Below, piece by piece: positions 1 through 5,255 of a DNA stretch of 5,255 nt. The stretch covers positions 1 through 5,255 of the forward strand of contig USMJ01000106.1 in NCBI GenBank assembly GCA_900555805.1, read 5' to 3'. This DNA is from an uncultured Oscillospiraceae bacterium. GTDB taxonomy: Bacteria > Bacillota > Clostridia > Oscillospirales > Acutalibacteraceae. Below the pieces are notes generated by a model that had not been told where the DNA came from, did not search any database, and was given only the letters and a program-made list of their open reading frames with translations. Each line of letters starts with the position of its first letter. Position 1 is the stretch's first letter. The position numbers were made by a program, and so were the translations under genes.

Positions 1-1
1 C

Positions 2-37
2 CAGAAGCAGATCAAACGTCTTGTTCCTTATAAATAA
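2..37 (+). CDS. rpmI: 50S ribosomal protein L35, C-terminal end only (partial)
   Basis: The window opens inside a gene. Only the last 11 codons and a TAA stop are present, reading QKQIKRLVPYK. A basic tail ending in a Leu-x-Pro-Tyr-Lys type sequence is the usual C-terminus of bacterial ribosomal protein L35, a small basic protein of the large subunit. The call rests on this short tail plus position: rpmI lies directly upstream of rplT in nearly all bacteria, in the infC-rpmI-rplT operon, and rplT follows here after 74 nt. The start and most of the gene lie outside the window. Confidence 0.88.
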   Translation, partial: QKQIKRLVPYK

Positions 38-97
38 GAAACGGCGGAAAACCGCATAACGCAGCAATAACAGGATTTAACAAAATATAGATATAAC

Positions 98-103
98 GGA
101 GGA
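98..103 (+). promoter_or_regulatory. Ribosome binding site of rplT
   Basis: GGAGGA lies 8 nt before the ATG of rplT, a near-ideal Shine-Dalgarno sequence and spacing. The rest of the rpmI-rplT spacer (38-97) is A-rich. It holds only a 4-bp GCGG/CCGC hairpin at 44-55, with no U-tract and no convincing promoter, which fits co-transcription of the two genes. Confidence 0.85.
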
Positions 104-111
104 ACATTATC

Positions 112-465
112 ATGGCACGTATTAAGGGCGCAATGATGACTCGTAAGAGAAGAAATAAAGTATTAAAGCTTGCTAAGGGCTACTACGGCTCAAAGCACAG
201 CCTCTTTAAGACCGCCAAGCAGGCAGTCATGAAGTCAGGTCAGTATGCTTACATCGGAAGAAAGCAGAAGAAGAGAGACTTCAGACGCATTTGGATCACA
301 AGAATTTCAGCAGGCTGCAAGGCCAACGGTATGAACTATTCAACGTTCATCAACGGCCTCAAGAAGGCGGGCATCAACCTCAACAGAAAGATGCTCTCGG
401 AGATCGCTATTTCGGATCCCGCCGCTTTCACGGCTCTTTGCGAAAAGGCTAAGGCTGCTCTTTAA
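112..465 (+). CDS. rplT: 50S ribosomal protein L20
   Basis: Complete 117-residue protein, the normal length for bacterial L20. L20 binds 23S rRNA early in large-subunit assembly, and in several bacteria it also represses its own operon at the translational level. Diagnostic sequence includes the basic N-terminal extension starting MARIKG with [17 protein letters not shown] (about residues 10-26). It is followed by [22 protein letters not shown] (37-58 region), WITRIS (61-66) and [10 protein letters not shown] (79-88). The C-terminal globular part ends [15 protein letters not shown], as in other L20 proteins. The ATG has a strong GGAGGA site 8 nt upstream, and two tandem TAA stops end the gene. 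It is the last gene of the infC-rpmI-rplT operon, with a terminator directly downstream. Nothing is unusual in the protein. Confidence 0.98.
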   Translation: MARIKGAMMTRKRRNKVLKLAKGYYGSKHSLFKTAKQAVMKSGQYAYIGRKQKKRDFRRIWITRISAGCKANGMNYSTFINGLKKAGINLNRKMLSEIAISDPAAFTALCEKAKAAL

Positions 466-473
466 TAAAAAAT

Positions 474-514
474 ATACGTCCGAGATGATCTCTCGGGCGT
501 ATTTGTCATTTTTT
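474..514 (+). terminator. Rho-independent terminator after rplT
   Basis: A 12-bp stem is formed by 474-485 (ATACGTCCGAGA) and 491-502 (TCTCGGGCGTAT) with one G-U pair and a 5-nt loop (TGATC). The stem is followed by TTT, an interrupting GTCA, and then six T at 509-514. A run of six A at 467-472 precedes the stem, so the structure could also work on the opposite strand, although no gene on that strand converges here. The split U-tract may make it leaky, allowing some readthrough into the downstream cluster. Confidence 0.85.
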
Positions 515-573
515 ATGAAAGACGAAAACGGGTGAAACAGCCCCGTATTCGACGAAAAAACAAGAATTTTGCC

Positions 574-577
574 GGAG
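574..577 (+). promoter_or_regulatory. Ribosome binding site deciding the methyltransferase start
   Basis: GGAG lies 8 nt before ATG at 586. An in-frame GTG at 532 would add 18 residues but has only an A-rich stretch and no GGAGG-like site before it. The added residues (KQPRIRRKNKNF...) also do not look like the start of this family. The ATG at 586 is therefore preferred. Confidence 0.72.
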
Positions 578-585
578 TTTCAGCT

Positions 586-1365
586 ATGATCATCACAATT
601 GAAAGCCGCTCGAACGACAAGATAAAGGCGGCGCAAAAGCTGTCGTCAAGCAGTCGTTTCAGAAGCGAAAGACGGGAATTTTTCCTCGAAGGCTCAAGGC
701 TCTGCTGTGACGCCGCTATAAGCGGAATAAGAATAAAGCAGGTCTTTTTCACCGACGCCTGCATGGAAAAATATCCCGAAAAGCTTGAAAAAATCATCTC
801 TGCTTCCGACGAAGTGTATAAAATCAGCCGCGAAGTTGCGTCGAAGCTTGCCGACACACAGTCGTCCCAAGGCGTGTTCGCCGTGTGTGAAATGCCGCGT
901 GAAAACGAAAACGAAATTGATCCTGAAGGGAAATATATCTTTTTAGAGAACATTCAGGACCCTTCAAACCTCGGCGCGACCGTGAGAACGGCGGAGGCTC
1001 TCGGGATAGACGGCGCGGCGCTTTGCGGCTGCTGCGACGTTTATAATCCTAAGGCTCAGCGCGCGGCGATGGGCTCGCTGCTGAGACTGCCGCTGATTTT
1101 TACCGACGACGCGGTACGCACCCTCAGCGAGTGCGGCGAAAGAGGTATGCTTACGCTTGCCGCGACACCTGATGCGAAAGCGGAGAGGATAACCGATATC
1201 AGTTTCGATAAAGGCGTCATAGCCGTCATAGGAAACGAGGGCAACGGCGTAACCGAAGAAACAATGTCCGTCTGCCGAAAGGTCACGATACCGATGAAGG
1301 GCAGAGCGGAAAGCCTGAACGCTTCAATGGCGGCGGCGCTTGTCATGTGGGAAATGATGAGATAA
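586..1365 (+). CDS. TrmH/SpoU-family RNA 2'-O-ribose methyltransferase (RlmP/YsgA-like)
   Basis: Predicted 259-residue SPOUT-class enzyme that transfers methyl from S-adenosylmethionine to a ribose 2'-OH in RNA. The N-terminal part (about 1-100) fits the SpoU substrate-binding domain, with EFFLEGSRL at 31-39. The C-terminal catalytic domain (about 116-259) has all three SpoU motifs. Motif 1 is N122-x2-D125-P126-x-N128-x-G130 with R134-T-A136. Motif 2 is GNEGNG at 216-221. Motif 3 is IPM at 235-237 followed by AESLNAS at 241-247. Length and domain order match Bacillus YsgA (RlmP), which methylates G2553 in the 23S rRNA A-loop. That family link and its position just after rplT make 23S rRNA the likeliest target, but this is inference: TrmH-family members are hard to separate by eye, and an RlmB-like or other rRNA/tRNA target is possible. 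The gene follows the rplT terminator; dprA starts 22 nt downstream, suggesting co-transcription. No clear promoter was seen in 515-585. Confidence 0.9.
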   Translation: MIITIESRSNDKIKAAQKLSSSSRFRSERREFFLEGSRLCCDAAISGIRIKQVFFTDACMEKYPEKLEKIISASDEVYKISREVASKLADTQSSQGVFAVCEMPRENENEIDPEGKYIFLENIQDPSNLGATVRTAEALGIDGAALCGCCDVYNPKAQRAAMGSLLRLPLIFTDDAVRTLSECGERGMLTLAATPDAKAERITDISFDKGVIAVIGNEGNGVTEETMSVCRKVTIPMKGRAESLNASMAAALVMWEMMR

Positions 1366-1377
1366 ACCGATGAGGGG

Positions 1378-1382
1378 AGGAG
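1378..1382 (+). promoter_or_regulatory. Ribosome binding site deciding the dprA start (GTG)
   Basis: AGGAG, within the purine run AGGGGAGGAG (1373-1382), ends 5 nt before GTG at 1388. The upstream in-frame ATG at 1370 has no Shine-Dalgarno sequence, and using it would place the purine run inside the coding region. GTG 1388 is the better start. Confidence 0.78.
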
Positions 1383-1387
1383 CCTTT

Positions 1388-2617
1388 GTGAACACAGCGC
1401 GATACTGGATATGGCTTCAGGGCGTTGTCGGCTACGGAGCTAAGGTCGACGGAATCATAGACGAATTCGGCTCGGCCGAAAGCGTGTATAACGCCGATAT
1501 CGACAGGATAAAGGAAAGCGGACTTTTCGACAGAAAAAAGACGGAAAAGGCTCTCGACAAAAGCCTTGACGCGGCCGACAAAATTGTGGCCGAATGCGAA
1601 AAGCGCGGCTATAAAATAATCACGCCCGACTCGCCGCATTATCCCGAAAAGCTTAGGCTGGTCGGCGATTTTCCGCTGGTTTTATATGTCTGCGGAGACG
1701 AGAAAACGCTCGGTTCCGATAAAATTCATGTCGGCGTTATCGGTTCAAGACACCCGTCGCAATACGGACTTGACGTGACCGAAACCATGGCGTCCTCGCT
1801 CGCCGAAGGCGACGCTGTCGTCGTCAGCGGCGGCGCACTCGGAATAGATTCATCGGCTCATGTCTCGGCTATGAAATCGGGCGGAAAGACGCTGCTGATA
1901 CTGGGCTGCGGTCTCGGATATCCGTATCTTGCGGAGAACGAACCCATGCGCCGAAGCGTCAGCGAAAACGGTGCGCTCGTCAGCGAATATCCCCCGGATA
2001 CGCCCCCGTTCGCCTCAAGTTTCACCAAGAGAAACCGAATAACCGCGGGAATCTGCGACGGCGTTTTGGTCATTGAGGCAGGCAAAAGAAGCGGTTCGCT
2101 CAGCACCGCCAATGCCGTTATAAGGTACAACCGGGATCTGTTCGTCGTAACGGGCGACGCGAGAGGCAACAGCTTTCTCGGCGCTAACGAACTCGCCAAA
2201 AAAGGGGCGAGGATAGTCTTTTCGGCGGACGACATACTGAGCTTTTACGGCTACGAAATAAGAAACAGGGACTCGTTTAATTTCAGCATGCTGGGGGAGG
2301 ATATCTTCGACGGTATCGACGTCTTCCCGAACGGCAGGGGTAAAGAGCCGCCCGAAAAAAAGCGCAAACGAAAAACCAAAACGAAAGAAAAAACCGAAAC
2401 CAAACAGGAAACCGAAGAAAAAAATGAAATTGATGCCGCCGCGTTTTCTCCCGAGGCGCAGCTTGTTTACAGGTCGCTCGGAAGTTCGGGCGTACTTATA
2501 GACGATATAGCCCGAAAAACGCAGCTTAAAATCAGAAATGTGCTTATTGCCCTGACGGAACTTGAGATGGCGGACGCCATCGAATGCGGGGCAGGAAATG
2601 AATATAGAATAAAGTAA
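1388..2617 (+). CDS. dprA: DNA-processing protein DprA (Smf)
   Basis: Predicted 409-residue cytoplasmic protein. DprA binds incoming single-stranded DNA and loads RecA during natural transformation; it is also conserved in bacteria not known to be competent. Order of parts: an N-terminal helical region (about 1-75), the Rossmann-like DprA/Smf domain (about 80-283), a charged linker (about 318-347) and a C-terminal winged-helix-like domain (about 353-409). Smf signatures are VGVIGSR (115-121), VVSGGALGID (145-154), SEYPPDTPP (199-207), RNR (215-217) followed by AG (220-221), and SGSLSTA (235-241). Several signature positions differ from the common consensus: Leu151 where SGxARGID usually has Arg/Lys, Gly177 for the usual Asp, YL at 180-181 for YP, and Thr255 for Pro in the VPG motif. 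The linker is K/E/T-rich, running from basic to acidic. The ssDNA-binding core looks intact. dprA followed by topA is a classic Firmicute pairing; the gap to topA is 11 nt. Confidence 0.95.
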   Translation: MNTARYWIWLQGVVGYGAKVDGIIDEFGSAESVYNADIDRIKESGLFDRKKTEKALDKSLDAADKIVAECEKRGYKIITPDSPHYPEKLRLVGDFPLVLYVCGDEKTLGSDKIHVGVIGSRHPSQYGLDVTETMASSLAEGDAVVVSGGALGIDSSAHVSAMKSGGKTLLILGCGLGYPYLAENEPMRRSVSENGALVSEYPPDTPPFASSFTKRNRITAGICDGVLVIEAGKRSGSLSTANAVIRYNRDLFVVTGDARGNSFLGANELAKKGARIVFSADDILSFYGYEIRNRDSFNFSMLGEDIFDGIDVFPNGRGKEPPEKKRKRKTKTKEKTETKQETEEKNEIDAAAFSPEAQLVYRSLGSSGVLIDDIARKTQLKIRNVLIALTELEMADAIECGAGNEYRIK

Positions 2618-2618
2618 C

Positions 2619-2625
2619 AGGTGAT
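2619..2625 (+). promoter_or_regulatory. Ribosome binding site of topA
   Basis: AGGTGAT between the dprA stop and the topA ATG at 2629 is fully complementary to the 16S anti-Shine-Dalgarno segment AUCACCU. The 11-nt intergenic gap holds nothing else, so topA most likely shares its transcript with dprA. Confidence 0.75.
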
Positions 2626-2628
2626 AAA

Positions 2629-4731
2629 ATGTCAAAATTAGTTATAGTCGAGTCGCCGTCAAAGGCTAAGACTCTTAAGAACTACCTTGGAAAGGGGTAC
2701 GAGGTAACGGCTTCTATGGGCCACGTCCGTGACCTCCCGGCGGCAAGGCTGTGTGTCGACGTCAAGCATGACTTCGCGCCGAAATACGCCGTTGTCAAGG
2801 GCAAGGAGAAGCTCGTCAAGGAGCTTAAGGAAAAGGTCAGCGAGAGCGACTATGTTTATCTCGCGACGGACCCTGATAGAGAGGGAGAAGCTATCTCGTG
2901 GCACCTCGCCACCATCCTCGGGCTTGACCTGAACGAAGAAAACAGAGTGACCTTCAATGAGATAACCAAAACCGGCGTCAAGAACGGTATGGCCAACCCG
3001 AGAAAGGTCAACATGGATATCGTCAACGCTCAGCAGGGCAGACGAATCCTCGACAGACTTGTCGGATATAACCTCAGTCCGTTCGTCTCTCAGAAGATAA
3101 GACGCGGACTTTCGGCGGGCAGAGTTCAGTCCGTCGCCGTCAGAATGATAGTCGACAGGGAAAATGAGATAAGGGCGTTTGTACCCGAAGAATACTGGTC
3201 GATCGACGCTAAGTTCACCCATTCGGGCAAAACCTTCGACGCCGCCTTTTACGGAGACGAAAATGGAAAGATTGAGCTTAAAAACGAAGAACAGACCAAC
3301 GCGTACCTCGAAAGAATAAACGGCGCGGATTTCGCGATATCCTCGCTTAAGAAGGGCACGAGAAAGAAGAGCCCGGCTCCGCCGTTTATCACATCAACAC
3401 TTCAGCAGGAAGCTTCAAAGCGTCTCGGCTTCAGACCCGAAAGAACGATGAAGATTGCCCAGACGCTCTATGAGGGCGTCAACGTCGAGGGCATAGGCTC
3501 GATAGGTCTTATAACCTACATGAGAACGGACTCGCTTCGTATCTCGGAAGAAGCGAGACAGGCGACAAGAGAGTTCGTCGAAGAGCATTTCGGCGCAAAA
3601 TACAACCCCGAAAAGCCGAGATATTTCAAGTCGAGAAGCAACGCTCAGGACGGACACGAGGCTATCAGACCCTCAACGGTTTCGATAACCCCCGAACAGG
3701 TCAAGTCAAGTCTCACCGCCGAGCAGTTCAAACTCTATAATCTCATCTGGAAGAGATTTGTCGCTTCGCTCATGGCGGAGTGCATTCAGAACACGGTCAA
3801 GATCGAGATAAACGCCGAAAAAGAGGGCGTCGACGGCTTCTGCAAATTCACGGCAAGCGGTTACACCGTAAAATTCGACGGATACACCGCCCTCTATGAC
3901 GCGAGCGGCGACGCGGACGCAAAAGCCCTGCCGAGCGACATGAAGAACGGCGACAAGGTCAAGGCGAAAAAGATCGAACCTAACCAGCATTTCACTCAGC
4001 CGCCTGCGAGATATACAGAGGATACCCTCATCAAAACACTCGAAGAAAACGGCGTCGGAAGACCGAGCACATACGCGACGATAGTTTCGACGATAATCAA
4101 GCGCGAATATGTCACGAGACAGAACAAACAGCTTGCGCCGACGGAACTCGGCGAAGCGATTGTCAATCTTCTCAAGGATAAGTTCTCGAAGATAGTCAAC
4201 GTCAAGTTCACCGCACAGATGGAGTCGAACCTCGACAAGGTCGGCGAGGGCGAGGAGAACTATGTCGATATGCTCCACAGCTTTTATGATGATTTTGAAG
4301 TCACGCTCAAAAAGGCGAAAGCCGAGATGGAGGGCGTGAAGATAAAGCTCAAAGAGGATCAGACTGATATCCCCTGCGAAAAATGCGGCAGAATGATGGT
4401 CATAAAGACGGGTCGATTCGGCAAGTTCCTTGCCTGCCCGGGATATCCCGAGTGTAAGAACACCAAACCACTTATTCAGGAGACGGGCGCGATCTGCCCC
4501 AAATGCGGCTGCAAGGTCATCGCCAAGAAGAGCAAGAAGGGCTACACCTTCTTCGGCTGCGAGAAGTGGCCCGAATGCGATTTCGCCACATGGGATAAGC
4601 CGACAGAGGAAAAATGTCCGAAGTGCGGAAAGAGCCTTTTCAAGGGTAAAGGCGGAGTTCTGAGTTGCCTTGACGAAAAGTGCGGCTATCAGACAAAGGC
4701 AAAAAGAAAAACCAAAAAGGACGAAGAATAA
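2629..4731 (+). CDS. topA: DNA topoisomerase I (type IA)
   Basis: Complete 700-residue enzyme, close to the ~690 residues usual in Firmicutes. It relaxes negative supercoils by cutting one DNA strand through a 5'-phosphotyrosine link and passing the other strand through. The Toprim domain is at about 1-115, with the catalytic Glu8 in [10 protein letters not shown] and the metal-binding DPDREGE (81-87). The cleavage-domain signature [10 protein letters not shown] is at 293-302, with catalytic Tyr297. Other conserved stretches are GHEAIRPS (342-349), [10 protein letters not shown] (455-464) and [10 protein letters not shown] (474-483). The C-terminal region has three four-cysteine zinc ribbons: C583/C586/C603/C609, C623/C626/C644/C650 and C663/C666/C680/C685. 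It ends in a short Lys-rich tail (about 687-697). The absence of a reverse-gyrase helicase and the presence of zinc ribbons argue for TopA rather than TopB. It starts 11 nt after dprA and overlaps the next start codon by 1 nt. Confidence 0.98.
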   Translation: MSKLVIVESPSKAKTLKNYLGKGYEVTASMGHVRDLPAARLCVDVKHDFAPKYAVVKGKEKLVKELKEKVSESDYVYLATDPDREGEAISWHLATILGLDLNEENRVTFNEITKTGVKNGMANPRKVNMDIVNAQQGRRILDRLVGYNLSPFVSQKIRRGLSAGRVQSVAVRMIVDRENEIRAFVPEEYWSIDAKFTHSGKTFDAAFYGDENGKIELKNEEQTNAYLERINGADFAISSLKKGTRKKSPAPPFITSTLQQEASKRLGFRPERTMKIAQTLYEGVNVEGIGSIGLITYMRTDSLRISEEARQATREFVEEHFGAKYNPEKPRYFKSRSNAQDGHEAIRPSTVSITPEQVKSSLTAEQFKLYNLIWKRFVASLMAECIQNTVKIEINAEKEGVDGFCKFTASGYTVKFDGYTALYDASGDADAKALPSDMKNGDKVKAKKIEPNQHFTQPPARYTEDTLIKTLEENGVGRPSTYATIVSTIIKREYVTRQNKQLAPTELGEAIVNLLKDKFSKIVNVKFTAQMESNLDKVGEGEENYVDMLHSFYDDFEVTLKKAKAEMEGVKIKLKEDQTDIPCEKCGRMMVIKTGRFGKFLACPGYPECKNTKPLIQETGAICPKCGCKVIAKKSKKGYTFFGCEKWPECDFATWDKPTEEKCPKCGKSLFKGKGGVLSCLDEKCGYQTKAKRKTKKDEE
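4717..4721 (+). promoter_or_regulatory. Ribosome binding site of trmFO, inside the topA end
   Basis: AAGGA lies 9 nt before the ATG at 4731, within the last topA codons. The ATG shares its A with the topA TAA stop (TAATG), an arrangement typical of translational coupling. Confidence 0.68.
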
Positions 4732-5255
4732 TGCAAAGAACGGTTAAAGTTATCGGCGGCGGTCTGGCAGGCGTTGAAGCGGCTTGGCAACTCGCGAAAA
4801 ACGGAATACAGGTTGAGCTTTTCGAGATGAAGCCCGTGAAGTTTTCGCCGGCTCACACAAAAGAGGCGCTCGCCGAACTTGTCTGTTCGAATTCGCTCAA
4901 AGCGATGCGGCTTGAATCGGCGGCGGGGCTTCTAAAGGAAGAAATGCGCCGCTTCGGTTCGGTCTGTATGCAGGCGGCGGATGTCAGCCGGGTTGACGCG
5001 GGCGGAGCGCTCGCCGTCGACCGCGACAAATTTTCGGAAAAGATAACCGAGCTTATCGAAAGCAACGAAAACATAAAGCTCATAAGGCAGGAGGTCACGG
5101 AAATCCCCGACGACGTGAAGGAAAAGCTGCTGCGCTTCGGCCGTGCCGCTGTCGCAGTCGCTACCATGCGCGGCAAGAGCTATCTGCAGATCGGCTCCGT
5201 CACCATGGGCATCGGCGGCTCCATCATGGATCAGAACTTCATGGAAGAATATCTG
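4731..5255 (+). CDS. trmFO: 5' part of trmFO (tRNA U54 methyltransferase), running in frame into a foreign fucI-like tail
   Basis: Open reading frame of 175 codons that runs off the window end without a stop. Residues 1 to about 126 are clearly TrmFO (formerly Gid), the FAD enzyme that makes 5-methyluridine at position 54 of tRNA using methylenetetrahydrofolate. Visible signs are the FAD-binding VIGGGLAG (7-14), the family motif [10 protein letters not shown] (48-57) holding Cys52 (equivalent to Bacillus Cys53), GLLKEEMR (66-73) and [11 protein letters not shown] (91-101). The position after topA is the standard Firmicute one. After EVTEIP (121-126) a TrmFO should continue with a glycine-containing stretch such as IIATGPL. 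Instead the sequence becomes L-fucose isomerase-like from about 125-128 onward, and codon use changes too. About 70% of TrmFO is therefore missing. The real gene in the source genome is presumably intact; this copy looks like an assembly or template chimera, not a fusion enzyme. Confidence 0.93.
   Translation, partial: MQRTVKVIGGGLAGVEAAWQLAKNGIQVELFEMKPVKFSPAHTKEALAELVCSNSLKAMRLESAAGLLKEEMRRFGSVCMQAADVSRVDAGGALAVDRDKFSEKITELIESNENIKLIRQEVTEIPDDVKEKLLRFGRAAVAVATMRGKSYLQIGSVTMGIGGSIMDQNFMEEYL
5103..5114 (+). other. Chimeric junction between trmFO and fucI-like sequence
   Basis: ATCCCCGACGAC encodes IPDD (residues 125-128). The first residues are expected in both families at this point: TrmFO commonly has EVTEIP followed by Glu/Gly/Asp, and FucI has IPxDVEEKLLRF. 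The break lies within or next to this short shared stretch, which also explains why the reading frame is kept across the join. The exact break base cannot be placed from one sequence. Confidence 0.75.
5103..5255 (+). CDS. fucI: Internal fragment of L-fucose isomerase (partial, no start or stop)
   Basis: The 51 residues from [12 protein letters not shown] through [20 protein letters not shown] to NFMEEYL match an internal segment of L-fucose isomerase. From memory, E. coli FucI reads IPADVEEKLLRF, then [20 protein letters not shown] and NFFESWL in the same order and spacing, at roughly residues 150-200 of ~590. FucI interconverts L-fucose and L-fuculose in fucose catabolism, a common trait of gut bacteria. 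The fragment lacks the N-terminal ~150 residues and everything after the window end, including the catalytic metal-binding residues, so it has no function here. It has no start codon or ribosome binding site of its own and is read only as a continuation of the trmFO frame. Codons differ from the upstream genes: all four Leu are CTG, all three Ile after the join are ATC, and all six Gly are GGC. Confidence 0.85.
   Translation, partial: MPDDVKEKLLRFGRAAVAVATMRGKSYLQIGSVTMGIGGSIMDQNFMEEYL

Noticed and set aside
44..55. Small hairpin GCGG-AAAA-CCGC between rpmI and rplT
   Set aside because: The stem is only 4 bp, with no U-tract and no match to a known L20 leader that I can recognise. The autoregulatory leader would normally be upstream of infC or rpmI, outside this window.
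503..590. Possible promoter before the methyltransferase: TTGTCA at 503-508, TATGAT at 585-590
   Set aside because: The TTGTCA box has no -10 element at 16-18 nt spacing. TATGAT overlaps the start codon and has no matching -35 element. Both are likely chance matches in A/T-rich sequence.
583..592. Alternative idea that the methyltransferase is a tRNA Gm18 methyltransferase (TrmH proper)
   Set aside because: The N-terminal substrate-binding region (EFFLEGSRL and following) fits the RlmB/YsgA-type architecture better than the shorter TrmH type. The exact target remains open.
513..953. Minus-strand open frame of 146 codons opposite the methyltransferase
   Set aside because: The + strand protein here has intact SpoU-family sequence. 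The antisense product is a Ser/Phe-rich composition shadow.
2015..2635. Long open frame on the minus strand across the dprA end (206 codons), and similar antisense frames over topA (e.g. 3706-4278, 2659-3222)
   Set aside because: They lie fully or almost fully opposite well-supported genes, have no recognisable domains or ribosome binding sites, and arise from the codon pattern of the + strand genes.
4731..5255. A new bifunctional TrmFO-fucose isomerase fusion protein
   Set aside because: Both halves are broken inside their folds: TrmFO is cut before its second nucleotide-binding segment, and the FucI part starts mid-protein. Codon use changes at the join and the join lies at the window end. 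A chimera explains all of this.

Overview
The window looks like core chromosome from a low-to-mid GC Firmicute, most likely a gut-type Clostridia member (Oscillospiraceae/Ruminococcaceae-like). The reasons are the gene order, strong GGAGG-type ribosome binding sites, use of AGA/ATA/TCG/CTT/CTC codons, and protein sequences close to the Clostridia/Bacillus versions of these families. The genus cannot be named from sequence reading alone.

Layout, all on the + strand: (1) the last codons of rpmI (L35), then complete rplT (L20), closed by a clear hairpin terminator at about 474-514. This is the end of the conserved infC-rpmI-rplT operon. (2) After the terminator comes a tight cluster: a TrmH/SpoU-family RNA 2'-O-methyltransferase (586-1365), dprA (1388-2617), topA (2629-4731) and the start of trmFO (from 4731). 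Gaps are 22 nt and 11 nt, and topA and trmFO overlap by 1 nt (TAATG), so these four genes are probably co-transcribed. dprA-topA-trmFO is the well-known Firmicute order (smf-topA-gid in Bacillus). Together the genes cover ribosome and tRNA maturation (L20, the methyltransferase, TrmFO), DNA uptake/recombination (DprA) and DNA supercoiling (TopA).

(3) The last ~150 bases are the anomaly. The trmFO reading frame is normal up to about codon 124-128, then continues without a stop or frameshift into sequence that is not TrmFO. It matches an internal segment of L-fucose isomerase (FucI). Codon choice changes at the same point: Leu goes from 1/12 CTG to 4/4 CTG, and Ile from mostly ATA to all ATC. 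The best explanation is a chimeric join at short shared sequence (ATCCCCGAC...) near a contig end, probably joining two different gut genomes. A genuine fusion enzyme is unlikely. I found no mobile element, CRISPR array, tRNA/rRNA gene or convincing novel system here. Apart from the chimeric end and a somewhat divergent DprA, the region is ordinary housekeeping sequence.
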